DNA from: Rhodospirillales bacterium
GTDB taxonomy: Bacteria > Pseudomonadota > Alphaproteobacteria > Reyranellales > Reyranellaceae
Direction of reading: 5' to 3'
NCBI GenBank assembly: GCA_009377525.1
Contig: WHTW01000008.1
Location: forward strand, 430-64,429
DNA length: 64,000 bases
Of this stretch, positions 16,858 to 25,001 are shown one piece after another (positions within the stretch are counted from its first letter, which is position 1; every line of letters begins with the position of its first letter). Made by a program: the position numbers and the translations under genes. The notes below the pieces were generated by a model, which did no database searches, was not told where the DNA came from, and saw nothing but the letters and a program-made list of their open reading frames with translations.

Positions 16858-17829
16858 CTATACCGCGCCCTGCTCCCCTTCCGCACGCGCCGATTGCATG
16901 ACGAAATCAACTTCGCCTTTATCGCCTTTGCGCAGAGCATCCAGTGGACGACGTCCACTCAGCCGCTCATCCGGCGAAAGGAAGAAATCCATGCACGCCC
17001 ACGGGCTCAACCCGCCCAAGGCCGCCATGACGTCCTCGAAACCCGGTAGAACCTTACCTTCCTTCAACTGCCACCAGGGATAGCGCCAATCGCCACTGCC
17101 GGTCGGGATGGCGAGCAGGTCGCCAGCGCGACGGCGCTTGTCGACCGCCTGACGCGAGATGCCCAAGGCATCGGCAAATTCCTGACCGCTTGCCGTACCG
17201 TCTTCCATCGCAAGCAATTGCCGACGCCTCTCGACGCCCCGCATCAGGGACGCCGCCAAAGGATGCGTTGATTTCGCCAGAATCCCCGCCGCAGCCGGCG
17301 ATGCGAGGAACCAGATCAAAGCCGACAAGTCGTCCGGCGCCGACAAAGCTTCGAGAGCGGTCTGCTCGTCGACTTGATCGATGAGCTTCACGAGGGCTGT
17401 GATTGATTTGCTCCGCAGCAGATCGCGCGCCGTTGGCTTGGTGACCTTACCCTCGGGCAAGACAGATCGGATGACGTCGAAGGCACGCGCCTCGACACCT
17501 CCGCCAGAAACCCTACCGACCGTGTCCTCGCTCGGATCGATCACAAGGAACTGAATATCCTCATGCGGAAGCATCGGCCGAACGGGCCGATACGTCTTGA
17601 GCAAGAACTCGTCCGCTGCCGGTCCAACGTCGCTTAGATATGTTTCCATCATTCGCCACAGGTCGCCGGCGTGGACGATCGCGAGTGATTCCGCCGACAC
17701 GTCGCTCGTTGGATCATCGATACCTTGAATGACAGCCGCACTCCCAAAGCCGGCAGCCTTGGTCATCGCTGCAAAGGTTCGTGCGTCGATGTTGCGGAAC
17801 GACATGAAGATGTTCGGCTTGACAGCCAT
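16858..17829 (-). CDS. Long RES-partner antitoxin: unknown N-terminus, HTH and DUF2384-like tail
   Basis: A 323-aa protein encoded just before the RES toxin. The C-terminal ~110 residues are antitoxin-like: a helix-turn-helix (EFADALGISRQAVDKRR, near residues 212-228), then FFLSPDERLSGRRPLDALRK, the signature of the toxin-binding MbcA/ParS/Xre domain. The first ~200 residues (FRNIDARTFAAMTKAAGFG; IQFLVIDPSED; FDVIRSVLPEGK) match nothing I recognise, whereas typical RES antitoxins are ~120-160 aa. It probably represses its own promoter. The start is backed by GGGAG, with a TTGACA promoter 33-60 nt upstream. Confidence 0.7.
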   Translation of the reverse strand: MAVKPNIFMSFRNIDARTFAAMTKAAGFGSAAVIQGIDDPTSDVSAESLAIVHAGDLWRMMETYLSDVGPAADEFLLKTYRPVRPMLPHEDIQFLVIDPSEDTVGRVSGGGVEARAFDVIRSVLPEGKVTKPTARDLLRSKSITALVKLIDQVDEQTALEALSAPDDLSALIWFLASPAAAGILAKSTHPLAASLMRGVERRRQLLAMEDGTASGQEFADALGISRQAVDKRRRAGDLLAIPTGSGDWRYPWWQLKEGKVLPGFEDVMAALGGLSPWACMDFFLSPDERLSGRRPLDALRKGDKGEVDFVMQSARAEGEQGAV

Positions 17830-17862
17830 GGATACTGCTCCCGGCCGTGGTTGACAAAGGGA

Positions 17863-17891
17863 GAAATAAGTATCATCGCGTCTAATGTCAA
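17863..17891 (-). promoter_or_regulatory. Candidate promoter of the RES toxin-antitoxin operon
   Basis: Reading the minus strand, a perfect -35 TTGACA (17891-17886) is followed after 17 nt by TATTTC (17868-17863), ending 33 nt before the antitoxin start. A second TTGACA on the plus strand at 17851-17856 makes an inverted TTGACA..TGTCAA pair around the site. That pair could be an operator for the HTH antitoxin. This is sequence inspection only. Confidence 0.45.
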
Positions 17892-17924
17892 CTTTTGCTA
17901 AATTTAGTCTTTATTTACAGGCTC

Positions 17925-20900
17925 TTATCGTGCCCCTATTTTCCTGAGGGAACGGTCCACCCACAGCGCAGCGATCTTCTCCTGGACCCCGTTCTGGCGC
18001 AGGCGCTGGCGCAGGCAGTCGAAGTTGACGCGGTCGAGCTCCTGGTCCTGGTTGAAACAGGAGAACACCACCGATTCCTTGCCCGTCACCGGATCCTTGT
18101 GGAGCTGCAGGCACTGGGCGCAGATCTCCTTCATCATGCATTGCATGGGGGAGTTGATCGACCCCAGCGCGCGATGCTCGGGCTTAAGGTACGACGCGAG
18201 CACGCCGCGCCGCGCCAGCCGCACGGCATTCATCATGCCGTCCGAGCCGATGGCGACGATGCGGTCGGCGTCCTTGAAAGGGATCGGCTGTTCGCCGAGC
18301 TCGCCCGAGGCGTAGCGGCGCATGGCCTCGACGATGTTGGCGACCACCGTCTTGTCCTGCGGCCGGTCGACCGGGAAGCCCGGCCCCTCGTCGCACGCCC
18401 AGACGACGACGTCGGCCGCGGCCTCGATCTCCTCGACCTTGTAGCGGTCGGAGGGCTTCTTGTAGCCCGCGAAGTACAGGACCTTGCTGCCGGCCTTGCG
18501 GAAGGCCTGGCCAATCGAGAACAGCACGGCGTTGCCCAGGCCGCCGCCCGCCAGCACCACGGTCTCGTCCGGCTCGATCTCGGTCGGCGTGCCGGTGGGC
18601 CCCATGACGATCACCGGCTCGCCGGGTTCCAGCAAGGCGCAAAGATCGGAGGAGCCGCCCATCTCGAGCGTGATCAACGACAGCAGGCCCTTGTCCTTGT
18701 CGACCCAGGCGCCGGTCAGCGCCAGGCCCTCCATGGTGAGCAGCGTGCCGTCGACCTTCTTCGACCGCGCCTCGTAGTTCTGCAGACGATAGAACTGGCC
18801 GGGCTCGAAGTTGCGCGCTGCGGCAGGCGCCTCGACCACGACCTCGACGATGGTCGGCGTCAGGCGAACGACGCGCACGACCTTGGCGCGCCACTGCGCG
18901 TTGGCCTGGCCGAGGATCTCGGCGGGCGAGCGCTTGGACGCCGGCAGCTTCTCCATGGTGCGCGTCAGCACCGGATAGCCCTGCTTGGCACCGCCCATCG
19001 CCTTGACGACATTGCCGGCAAAGGACGGATGCAAATCGCCAAAGAACGACATGAAGCGGCCGTCGGCGGCGCGATACATCAGCACGCGCACGTCGGCGGG
19101 CTTGGCCACGCGCTCAGGTGTGGCGGGGTTGCCTTCCTCGTCGAGGGCCCGGAAGTACTTGCCGTCGATGAAGGCGTGCGTTGTGTCCTCGCGGGCCAGC
19201 ACGGTGTTGGGCTGGGTGCCCGCCGCCACCAGGATGGTGCGGGCCGGCAGTGTCGCCTCGACCTTCTGGCCGTTCTGCTCGCCGGCCACCCTGAGTGCGC
19301 TGGCGTGGCCATTTGCGTCAACCTCGACCGCGACCGGCGACAGGCCTTCGGCGAAGCGGATGTCCTCCTCCAACGCCTTCAGCACCTCTTCGTGATTCAG
19401 CGTGTAGGACGGCGAATCGATCAGCCGGCGGCGATAGGCGATGGTGACGCCGCCCCAGCCGTTCACCAGGCCGGCGATTTCCGGCGTCCGGCCCTCGCGC
19501 TCAGCCATCGCGCGCTCGGCGCGGATGGCCTCGGCATGGGCGATGAATTCGCGCGCGATCTCGCGCTCCTCGGCATTCATGGCGGCGAAAACCGCCGCCT
19601 CACCGCGCTCCTGCACCAGGATCTCGTGGCGCGCCAGGAACTTCTCGACCTGCAGCGGATAGTAGGCGAGCGATTCGGTCGCCGTGTCGATCGCGGTCAG
19701 GCCGCCACCGATCACCGCCACCGGCAGGCGGATCTGCAGGTTGGCGATGGAGTCCTTCTTGGCCGCACCGGTGAGCTGCAGCGCCATCAGGAAGTCCGAC
19801 GCCGCGCGCACGCCGCGCGCCAGGCCGTTGGGCAGGTCGAGCACCGTGGGCTTGCCGGCGCCGGCGCACAGCGCCACGTGGTCGAAGCCCATGGCGAAGG
19901 CATCCTCGACCGTGACCGTGCCGCCGAAGCGCACGCCGCCGAACATCGAGAACAGTCGGCGCCGCTCGAGCAGCAGGCGCACCATCTTCAGGTAGTTCTT
20001 GTCCCAGCGCACGGTGATGCCGTACTCGGCGACGCCACCGAAGCCCGCCATGGCGCGCTCGCCGAGGTCCTCGCGCAGCGAGGCCGTGTCGCGTACCGCC
20101 GCGAAGGCATGGCGCGCGCCATCGGCCGACACGCCGGACTGCTCGACAGGCAGCGGCTCGATCTTCAGGCCGTCGATCCCGACCACGGCGTGGCCGTCAT
20201 TCATCAGGTGATGGGCGAGGTTGAAGCCGGCAGGCCCCAGTCCCACCACCAGCACGGTGCGGCCGGTCGCTGGCCGGGGCAGCGGCCGGCGCAGGTTCAG
20301 CGGATTCCAGCGCGTCAGCAGCGAGTAGATCTCGAAGCCCCAGGGCAGGCCGAGCACGTCCTTCAGGGTACGGGTCTCGATCTGCGGGATGTCGACGGGT
20401 TCCTGCTTCTGGTAGATGCAGGCCTTCATGCAGTCGTTGCAGATGCGATGCCCGGTCGCCGCCACCAGCGGATTGTCGACGGCGGCGATCGCCAGCGCGC
20501 CGATGGACAAGCCCTCGCTCTTCAGCAGGTTCATCTCCGAGATCTTCTCCTCCAGCGGGCAGCCTGCCAGCGTGACGCCGAACGGCGACTTCTGGAAGGC
20601 GCTGGTCTTGCGATCCTTGAGCCCGCGTGAGCAGCTGTCCTTGCCCTGGTTGTGGCACCAGATGCAGTAGTTGGAGTGATCGAGTGCGCGGACGAGGTCG
20701 AAACCCTCGTCGGTCAGCGCGAAGCCCTCACGGTGGCGCAACATCGGCCGCGGCAGGCGCATGCGCGTGACGCCATCGACGACTTCGGTCTCGATCGGCA
20801 CGAGATGCTCGAAGTCGAGCTTATGCGGCACCTTGAACAGTGGCCCGTCACGATGGCGCCTCTTGCCTTCAGGTGAATGCAGCGCCCAGGCGGCGTAGCG

Positions 20901-21413
20901 CGTCAGCGCCTCGATCTCGGGCGTCGGCGCCGCGATCTTGAACTCGGCGCCGGCATGCTCTCGCACCGCCAGGGCGAAGGCGAGCTCCCACTCTTCCAGT
21001 CCGTCCTCGAGCCGGGCCGGCAGGGCGACCTCGGCCGTGACCTTGTCGCCGTCCAGCGTTGCGGCAGTGTCCGCCTTGATGGTGCGCGTCACGTAGCGCT
21101 GCACGAACAGGCGCTTGCAATCGAAGATGGGCGCCAGCCTGTTGTGACGGGCGCGCAGCTCGGCGGCCTCATTGCTCACACCGAACAGCGCTCCCAGGAA
21201 ATCCTCGAGCGGACGGGCCAGCTCGATCAGCAGATTGGATTCATCCTTGTCCGCCAGTGCATCAGGCGCGGCGCGCGCGGCCATCAGCCGGGCATGCGCC
21301 TCAATGTGGCTCTCCTTCAGCCAGTCTACGAAGGCGACATCGAGGCGGACGAGACCCTCGCGGTCGTAAAGGTCGGTAAAGCCGAGACCGTGGCTCAGCG
21401 AAGGCGACGCCAT
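17925..21413 (-). CDS. 1162-aa multidomain Fe-S/FAD oxidoreductase (GltD-like plus FNR-like reductase)
   Basis: A very large flavoprotein in three parts. Residues ~1-380 are helical and end in Cys clusters (CIWCHNQGKDSC near 250; GCPLEEKI; RICNDCMKAC), similar to the Fe-S entry domain of GltD/DPYD-type enzymes. Residues ~385-830 form a pyridine-nucleotide oxidoreductase with VLVVGLGPAGFNLAHHL and PVAVIGGGLTAIDTATE. From ~835 a ferredoxin-reductase/PyrK-like module (FEPGQFYRLQNYE, VIVMGPTGTPTEI, VVLAGGGLGNAVLFSIGQ) ends in a CAQCLQLH..CFNQDQELD cluster. It probably moves electrons between NAD(P)H and an unknown acceptor. It is monocistronic with no obvious partner. Confidence 0.8.
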   Translation of the reverse strand: MASPSLSHGLGFTDLYDREGLVRLDVAFVDWLKESHIEAHARLMAARAAPDALADKDESNLLIELARPLEDFLGALFGVSNEAAELRARHNRLAPIFDCKRLFVQRYVTRTIKADTAATLDGDKVTAEVALPARLEDGLEEWELAFALAVREHAGAEFKIAAPTPEIEALTRYAAWALHSPEGKRRHRDGPLFKVPHKLDFEHLVPIETEVVDGVTRMRLPRPMLRHREGFALTDEGFDLVRALDHSNYCIWCHNQGKDSCSRGLKDRKTSAFQKSPFGVTLAGCPLEEKISEMNLLKSEGLSIGALAIAAVDNPLVAATGHRICNDCMKACIYQKQEPVDIPQIETRTLKDVLGLPWGFEIYSLLTRWNPLNLRRPLPRPATGRTVLVVGLGPAGFNLAHHLMNDGHAVVGIDGLKIEPLPVEQSGVSADGARHAFAAVRDTASLREDLGERAMAGFGGVAEYGITVRWDKNYLKMVRLLLERRRLFSMFGGVRFGGTVTVEDAFAMGFDHVALCAGAGKPTVLDLPNGLARGVRAASDFLMALQLTGAAKKDSIANLQIRLPVAVIGGGLTAIDTATESLAYYPLQVEKFLARHEILVQERGEAAVFAAMNAEEREIAREFIAHAEAIRAERAMAEREGRTPEIAGLVNGWGGVTIAYRRRLIDSPSYTLNHEEVLKALEEDIRFAEGLSPVAVEVDANGHASALRVAGEQNGQKVEATLPARTILVAAGTQPNTVLAREDTTHAFIDGKYFRALDEEGNPATPERVAKPADVRVLMYRAADGRFMSFFGDLHPSFAGNVVKAMGGAKQGYPVLTRTMEKLPASKRSPAEILGQANAQWRAKVVRVVRLTPTIVEVVVEAPAAARNFEPGQFYRLQNYEARSKKVDGTLLTMEGLALTGAWVDKDKGLLSLITLEMGGSSDLCALLEPGEPVIVMGPTGTPTEIEPDETVVLAGGGLGNAVLFSIGQAFRKAGSKVLYFAGYKKPSDRYKVEEIEAAADVVVWACDEGPGFPVDRPQDKTVVANIVEAMRRYASGELGEQPIPFKDADRIVAIGSDGMMNAVRLARRGVLASYLKPEHRALGSINSPMQCMMKEICAQCLQLHKDPVTGKESVVFSCFNQDQELDRVNFDCLRQRLRQNGVQEKIAALWVDRSLRKIGAR

Positions 21414-21513
21414 GTCAGGAATATCCGGGTGGGCCGAGGGGTGATTCGTTCGTGTGCGAACCGATTAGACAACGCAGGGCCGAAGCGCAAGACATCAGCG
21501 ATTCGCGAAACTA

Positions 21514-22581
21514 ATGCCTGATGACGCGACGGGCTGCTTCACGCATGGTCCCGCCGACATGCAACCCGTCCCGGCATCCGTACGCAACTGGCTGATCGTC
21601 GTTGCCGCGATGATTTTCTTCATGATCGTCATCGGCGCCCTCACCCGGCTCACCGAGTCGGGGCTTTCGATGGTCGAATGGCGGCCGGTGACGGGGTGGT
21701 TGCCGCCGCTGTCCGACGCGGCCTGGCAGGCGGAGCTGCAGAAATATCTTTCCTCGCCGCAGGGAAGATCGACCAACCGTGGTTTCACGATCGTCGAGTT
21801 CAAGGAAATCTTCTGGCTGGAGTACATCCACCGCCTGTGGGGCCGGCTGATCGGCGTGGTCTTCGCCCTGCCGCTTGCCTGGTTCTGGATCCACGGCAGA
21901 CTTTCGCCGGCACTGAAGCCGCGCCTGGCGGCGTTGCTGCTTTTGGGCGGCCTGCAGGGTGCCTTGGGCTGGGTGATGGTGGCTTCCGGGCTGATCGACC
22001 GGCCGTCGGTCAGCCACTACCGCCTGGCTGGCCATCTGCTGCTGGCGGTGGTGCTCTACGCCTACACAGTGTGGCTGATCCTGGAGCTTGGTCCGCAAGG
22101 CGCACGTCACGACGACCGGCGCACGCGACGCGACGCGACGGTTTTGATCGGGCTGCTGTTCATCGTGCTCGCCTGGGGCGCGCTGATGGCCGGCCTGCGC
22201 GCCGGCGCGGCCCACAACACCTTCCCGACCATGTCGGGTCACTGGATTCCGCCCGGCCTGTTCGAGGCATCGCCGTGGTGGATCAACCTTCTTGAGAATC
22301 CGACGACGATACAGTTCGTCCATCGCTGGCTGGCCAAGCTCCTGGTGCTGGGCGTGCTGGTCATGGCTTGGCGCGCGCGTCGGGCGGAAGCCGTGCTGGC
22401 CGCGGCGATGGCCTTGATCCAGCTAAGCCTCGGAATTGCCACGATCCTGACGGGAGTCGACATCGCCATTGCAACATTGCACCAGGCTGGAGCGGTAATA
22501 TTGCTGACTTTTGTGATCGTCGTGCGGCATCGCGCGACATCTTCTCGGGCCAGCCCGGTGTCGGCTATTGTTGGAGGATGA
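21514..22581 (+). CDS. ctaA: Heme A synthase (COX15/CtaA)
   Basis: A 355-aa integral membrane enzyme (8 predicted helices) that oxidises the C8 methyl of heme O to the formyl of heme A for cytochrome aa3 oxidase. Hallmarks are GALTRLTESGLSMVEWRPVTG, EYIHRLWGR, HYRLAGHLLLA, FVHRWLAKLL and TLHQAGAVILL, carrying the heme-ligand histidines. AGAAHNTFPTMSG is also typical of alphaproteobacterial type-2 CtaA. An alternative start at 21559 (MQPVPASVRNW) fits the family N-terminus better; neither has a strong ribosome site. The downstream gene follows closely on the same strand. Confidence 0.9.
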   Translation: MPDDATGCFTHGPADMQPVPASVRNWLIVVAAMIFFMIVIGALTRLTESGLSMVEWRPVTGWLPPLSDAAWQAELQKYLSSPQGRSTNRGFTIVEFKEIFWLEYIHRLWGRLIGVVFALPLAWFWIHGRLSPALKPRLAALLLLGGLQGALGWVMVASGLIDRPSVSHYRLAGHLLLAVVLYAYTVWLILELGPQGARHDDRRTRRDATVLIGLLFIVLAWGALMAGLRAGAAHNTFPTMSGHWIPPGLFEASPWWINLLENPTTIQFVHRWLAKLLVLGVLVMAWRARRAEAVLAAAMALIQLSLGIATILTGVDIAIATLHQAGAVILLTFVIVVRHRATSSRASPVSAIVGG

Positions 22582-22606
22582 GCAGGACCATCAGCCGACC
22601 CTCTCC

Positions 22607-24136
22607 ATGACTCGACCTGGTTTGGTGATCGGCGCCGCGATCGTGGCGGCGGCGGGAGCGACGGCTGCGTGGCTGATGCTGCCACCGCAGACCGCATCTC
22701 GACTGGCCGACGCCATCAAGCCAGTGGCCGACGCTGTCAAGCCAACCGCGCAATCCGCAACCATCGCCGTGCCCGAGTCGACCTCTCCGCCCGAGGTGAC
22801 GAGCGCCGACTTCGGCCAGCCGGAGGCGCCATCTACGACAACCGCTGCTGCCACCGCCAAGGACAAGGAAGCATCCTCGGTCGACTGGCCGGCGCTGCCC
22901 ATCGACGAGGTGCGCGACCGCGCGAACGGCGACGACGTGATCGCCATGGAGGAGCTGGCGCGCCGCCTCGTGCAGGGCATCGGGGTTGCCAAGGATCAGC
23001 AGGCCGCCGCCGGCTGGCTGCTGCGCGCCGCCCAGCGCGGCTCAGGGCAATCCGCCTTCAACGTCGGCGTGATGTACGAGCGTGGTTTCGTGGTCGAGCG
23101 CGATTCGACCAAGGCCATCGAATGGTACCGCAAGGCCGCCGAGGCCAACGTGCCGATGGCCAAGCACAACCTCGCCCTGCTGCTGCGCGACGGAAAGGGT
23201 GCGCCGCGCAACGGCAAGGAGGCGATCGAGCTGCTGCAGTCGGCGGCCCGCCAGGGAATGGCCGCCTCGATGTTCACCCTGGGCGACATCTACGAACACG
23301 GCGATGAGGGCCTCAAGGACCCGGCGATCGCGCTCGCCTGGTTCGCCATCGCCGCCGAGTTCGAGCGCCAAACCAGCCGCGGCGGCGAGAGCGCACTTGC
23401 CAAGATGGCGAGCCAACGCGTCCAGGTGCTGCAGCGCATCCTGATGCCGGGTGAACTGGAGCGCGCCCAGCAGTTCGGCCAAGCCGAATTCAAGCAGATC
23501 GTCGAAGCCTTGCAGCCACCCAAGCCGGCAGCGCCGCCGCCGACCGAGACGGCAGGGCTGCCTCAACCTGCCTTCCCGCCTTTGCCACCCGCCGCGTCTG
23601 CATCGGAGCCACCGGGCTGGCCCAAGGCCGCCGACGATCAGATTCGCGTCATCCAGCAGGCCCTGGTCGATCTCAAGTTGCTGCGTGACAAGCCCGATGG
23701 CGCACTTGGGCCGATGACGCGCAGCGCCATCCGCGCTTTCCAACGCAGCGTGGCAATGCCCGAGACCGGCGACCCGACCGTCGACGTGTTCCTGGCGCTG
23801 CAAGACGCGATCAAGGCCGAGGCAGCGAAGGCGGAGTCTGCAGACAAGGCACAGGCCGCGAAAGCGGATGCACCGCCAGTCGCGGCCGCAGAGCCAATAG
23901 CCGACGTCTGGCCGAGTACCACCGTCGATCAGGTGAAGGTGATCCAGACCCTGCTGCGTGACCTCAATTTTTCGCGCGAGGCACCTGACGGCGTCCTCGG
24001 ACCGGCGACGCGCGCGGCCATCCGCGACTATGAGCGCTCGCTCGGCCTTGCGCAGACCGGCGAACCCAGCAAGACACTGTTCGATTCGCTGAAAGAAGTG
24101 CGCGGTCTGACAGCGCCGGTGACCAAGTCGGACTGA
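22607..24136 (+). CDS. Sel1-repeat protein with two peptidoglycan-binding domains
   Basis: A 509-aa protein with an N-terminal membrane anchor (GLVIGAAIVAAAGATAAWLM) and an Ala/Thr/Pro-rich linker. Sel1/TPR-like repeats lie around residues 105-240 (AAGWLLRAAQRGSGQSAFN, AIEWYRKAAEANVPMAKHN, AIELLQSAARQGMAASMF). Two C-terminal PG_binding_1 domains (DGALGPMTRSAIRAFQ and DGVLGPATRAAIRDYE) are separated by an Ala-rich linker. It probably sits in the periplasm, gripping the cell wall and scaffolding other proteins. The frame is open to TTG 22568, overlapping ctaA, but ATG 22607 starts just before the anchor. Confidence 0.83.
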   Translation: MTRPGLVIGAAIVAAAGATAAWLMLPPQTASRLADAIKPVADAVKPTAQSATIAVPESTSPPEVTSADFGQPEAPSTTTAAATAKDKEASSVDWPALPIDEVRDRANGDDVIAMEELARRLVQGIGVAKDQQAAAGWLLRAAQRGSGQSAFNVGVMYERGFVVERDSTKAIEWYRKAAEANVPMAKHNLALLLRDGKGAPRNGKEAIELLQSAARQGMAASMFTLGDIYEHGDEGLKDPAIALAWFAIAAEFERQTSRGGESALAKMASQRVQVLQRILMPGELERAQQFGQAEFKQIVEALQPPKPAAPPPTETAGLPQPAFPPLPPAASASEPPGWPKAADDQIRVIQQALVDLKLLRDKPDGALGPMTRSAIRAFQRSVAMPETGDPTVDVFLALQDAIKAEAAKAESADKAQAAKADAPPVAAAEPIADVWPSTTVDQVKVIQTLLRDLNFSREAPDGVLGPATRAAIRDYERSLGLAQTGEPSKTLFDSLKEVRGLTAPVTKSD

Positions 24137-24147
24137 TGGAGCCGAGT

Positions 24148-24981
24148 CTAGACGAACCTTCCGATGTGGCGCCACCAGGACGCCGGCAGCGCCGATGCCG
24201 CGCGTCGCGCCAGGTCTGGCGAATCGTAGAGGGCAAAGCAGCTGGCGCCGCTGCCGCTCATGGCGACATGGCGCGCTTCGGTTCGAGCGAGCCCCTCGAG
24301 GACCTGCCCGACCAAGGGCGCAAGCAAGACCGCCGCTGCCGTAAGATCGTTGCCGCGATCGGCAAGGACGCCGGCGAGTTCCGCCAGATCCCGCCACGGC
24401 CGCGGCGCCGGCCGCACCGGAGAGAACGCGCCGCGGCGCGCGGCGAAGACGTCGCGAGTGGGCAGCGCCGTGCCAGGATTGACCAGCATGACGGCGCACT
24501 CGGGCAACGGCGGCGCCCCGGTCAGGCGTTCACCGACGCCCGAGACGAAGGCGGCGCGGCCGGCAAGGCACATCGGCACATCGGCGCCCAGGCGTGCTGC
24601 GAGATCGAACAGCTCCTCTTCCGGCATCGTCACCCGCCAGAGCTCGACGAGTTCGCGCAGCGCTGCGGCGGCATCGGCCGAGCCGCCGCCCAGTCCCGCC
24701 GCAACGGGTATGTGCTTGATGAGGCGGATCGCGGCCCGTGGCGCCACCCCTGCCCGGTCGGCCAACAGCCGCGCCGCCTTCAGCACCAGGTTGTCGGCCT
24801 CTCCGGCCAGTGCCCCAGCCAGCGGTCCATCGAGACCGAGCGACAGGCGGTCGTCAGGCCGCGCCTCGACCTGATCGGCCAGGTCGACGAAGGCCACGAG
24901 GGAGTCGAGCAGATGATAGCCGTCGTCGCGTCGGCCGACGACGTTCAGCCAGAGATTGACCTTTGCATGTGCCGGCCGCAC
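24148..24981 (-). CDS. ispE: 4-diphosphocytidyl-2-C-methyl-D-erythritol kinase
   Basis: A 277-aa GHMP kinase that phosphorylates CDP-methylerythritol with ATP, the fourth step of the MEP isoprenoid pathway, cytoplasmic. Motifs are RPAHAKVNLWLNVVGRRDDGYH (first motif, with the Lys and Asn), PVAAGLGGGSADAAA (ATP loop) and HVAMSGSGASCFALY (third motif). It starts at GTG 24981, since no ATG is in frame; the conserved core begins four residues later. It lies 20 nt downstream of the TPR gene, in an ETF-QO, TPR, ispE order that is common in alphaproteobacteria. Confidence 0.92.
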   Translation of the reverse strand: MRPAHAKVNLWLNVVGRRDDGYHLLDSLVAFVDLADQVEARPDDRLSLGLDGPLAGALAGEADNLVLKAARLLADRAGVAPRAAIRLIKHIPVAAGLGGGSADAAAALRELVELWRVTMPEEELFDLAARLGADVPMCLAGRAAFVSGVGERLTGAPPLPECAVMLVNPGTALPTRDVFAARRGAFSPVRPAPRPWRDLAELAGVLADRGNDLTAAAVLLAPLVGQVLEGLARTEARHVAMSGSGASCFALYDSPDLARRAASALPASWWRHIGRFV

Positions 24982-25001
24982 CAGATCGACTCGCGTGTGG
25001 C

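Noticed and set aside
17895-20630. 911-residue open frame on the plus strand
   Set aside because: It is antisense to the 1162-aa flavoprotein, whose cofactor motifs are clear. The antisense protein is His/Arg/Leu/Asp-rich without motifs, typical of a high-GC shadow frame.
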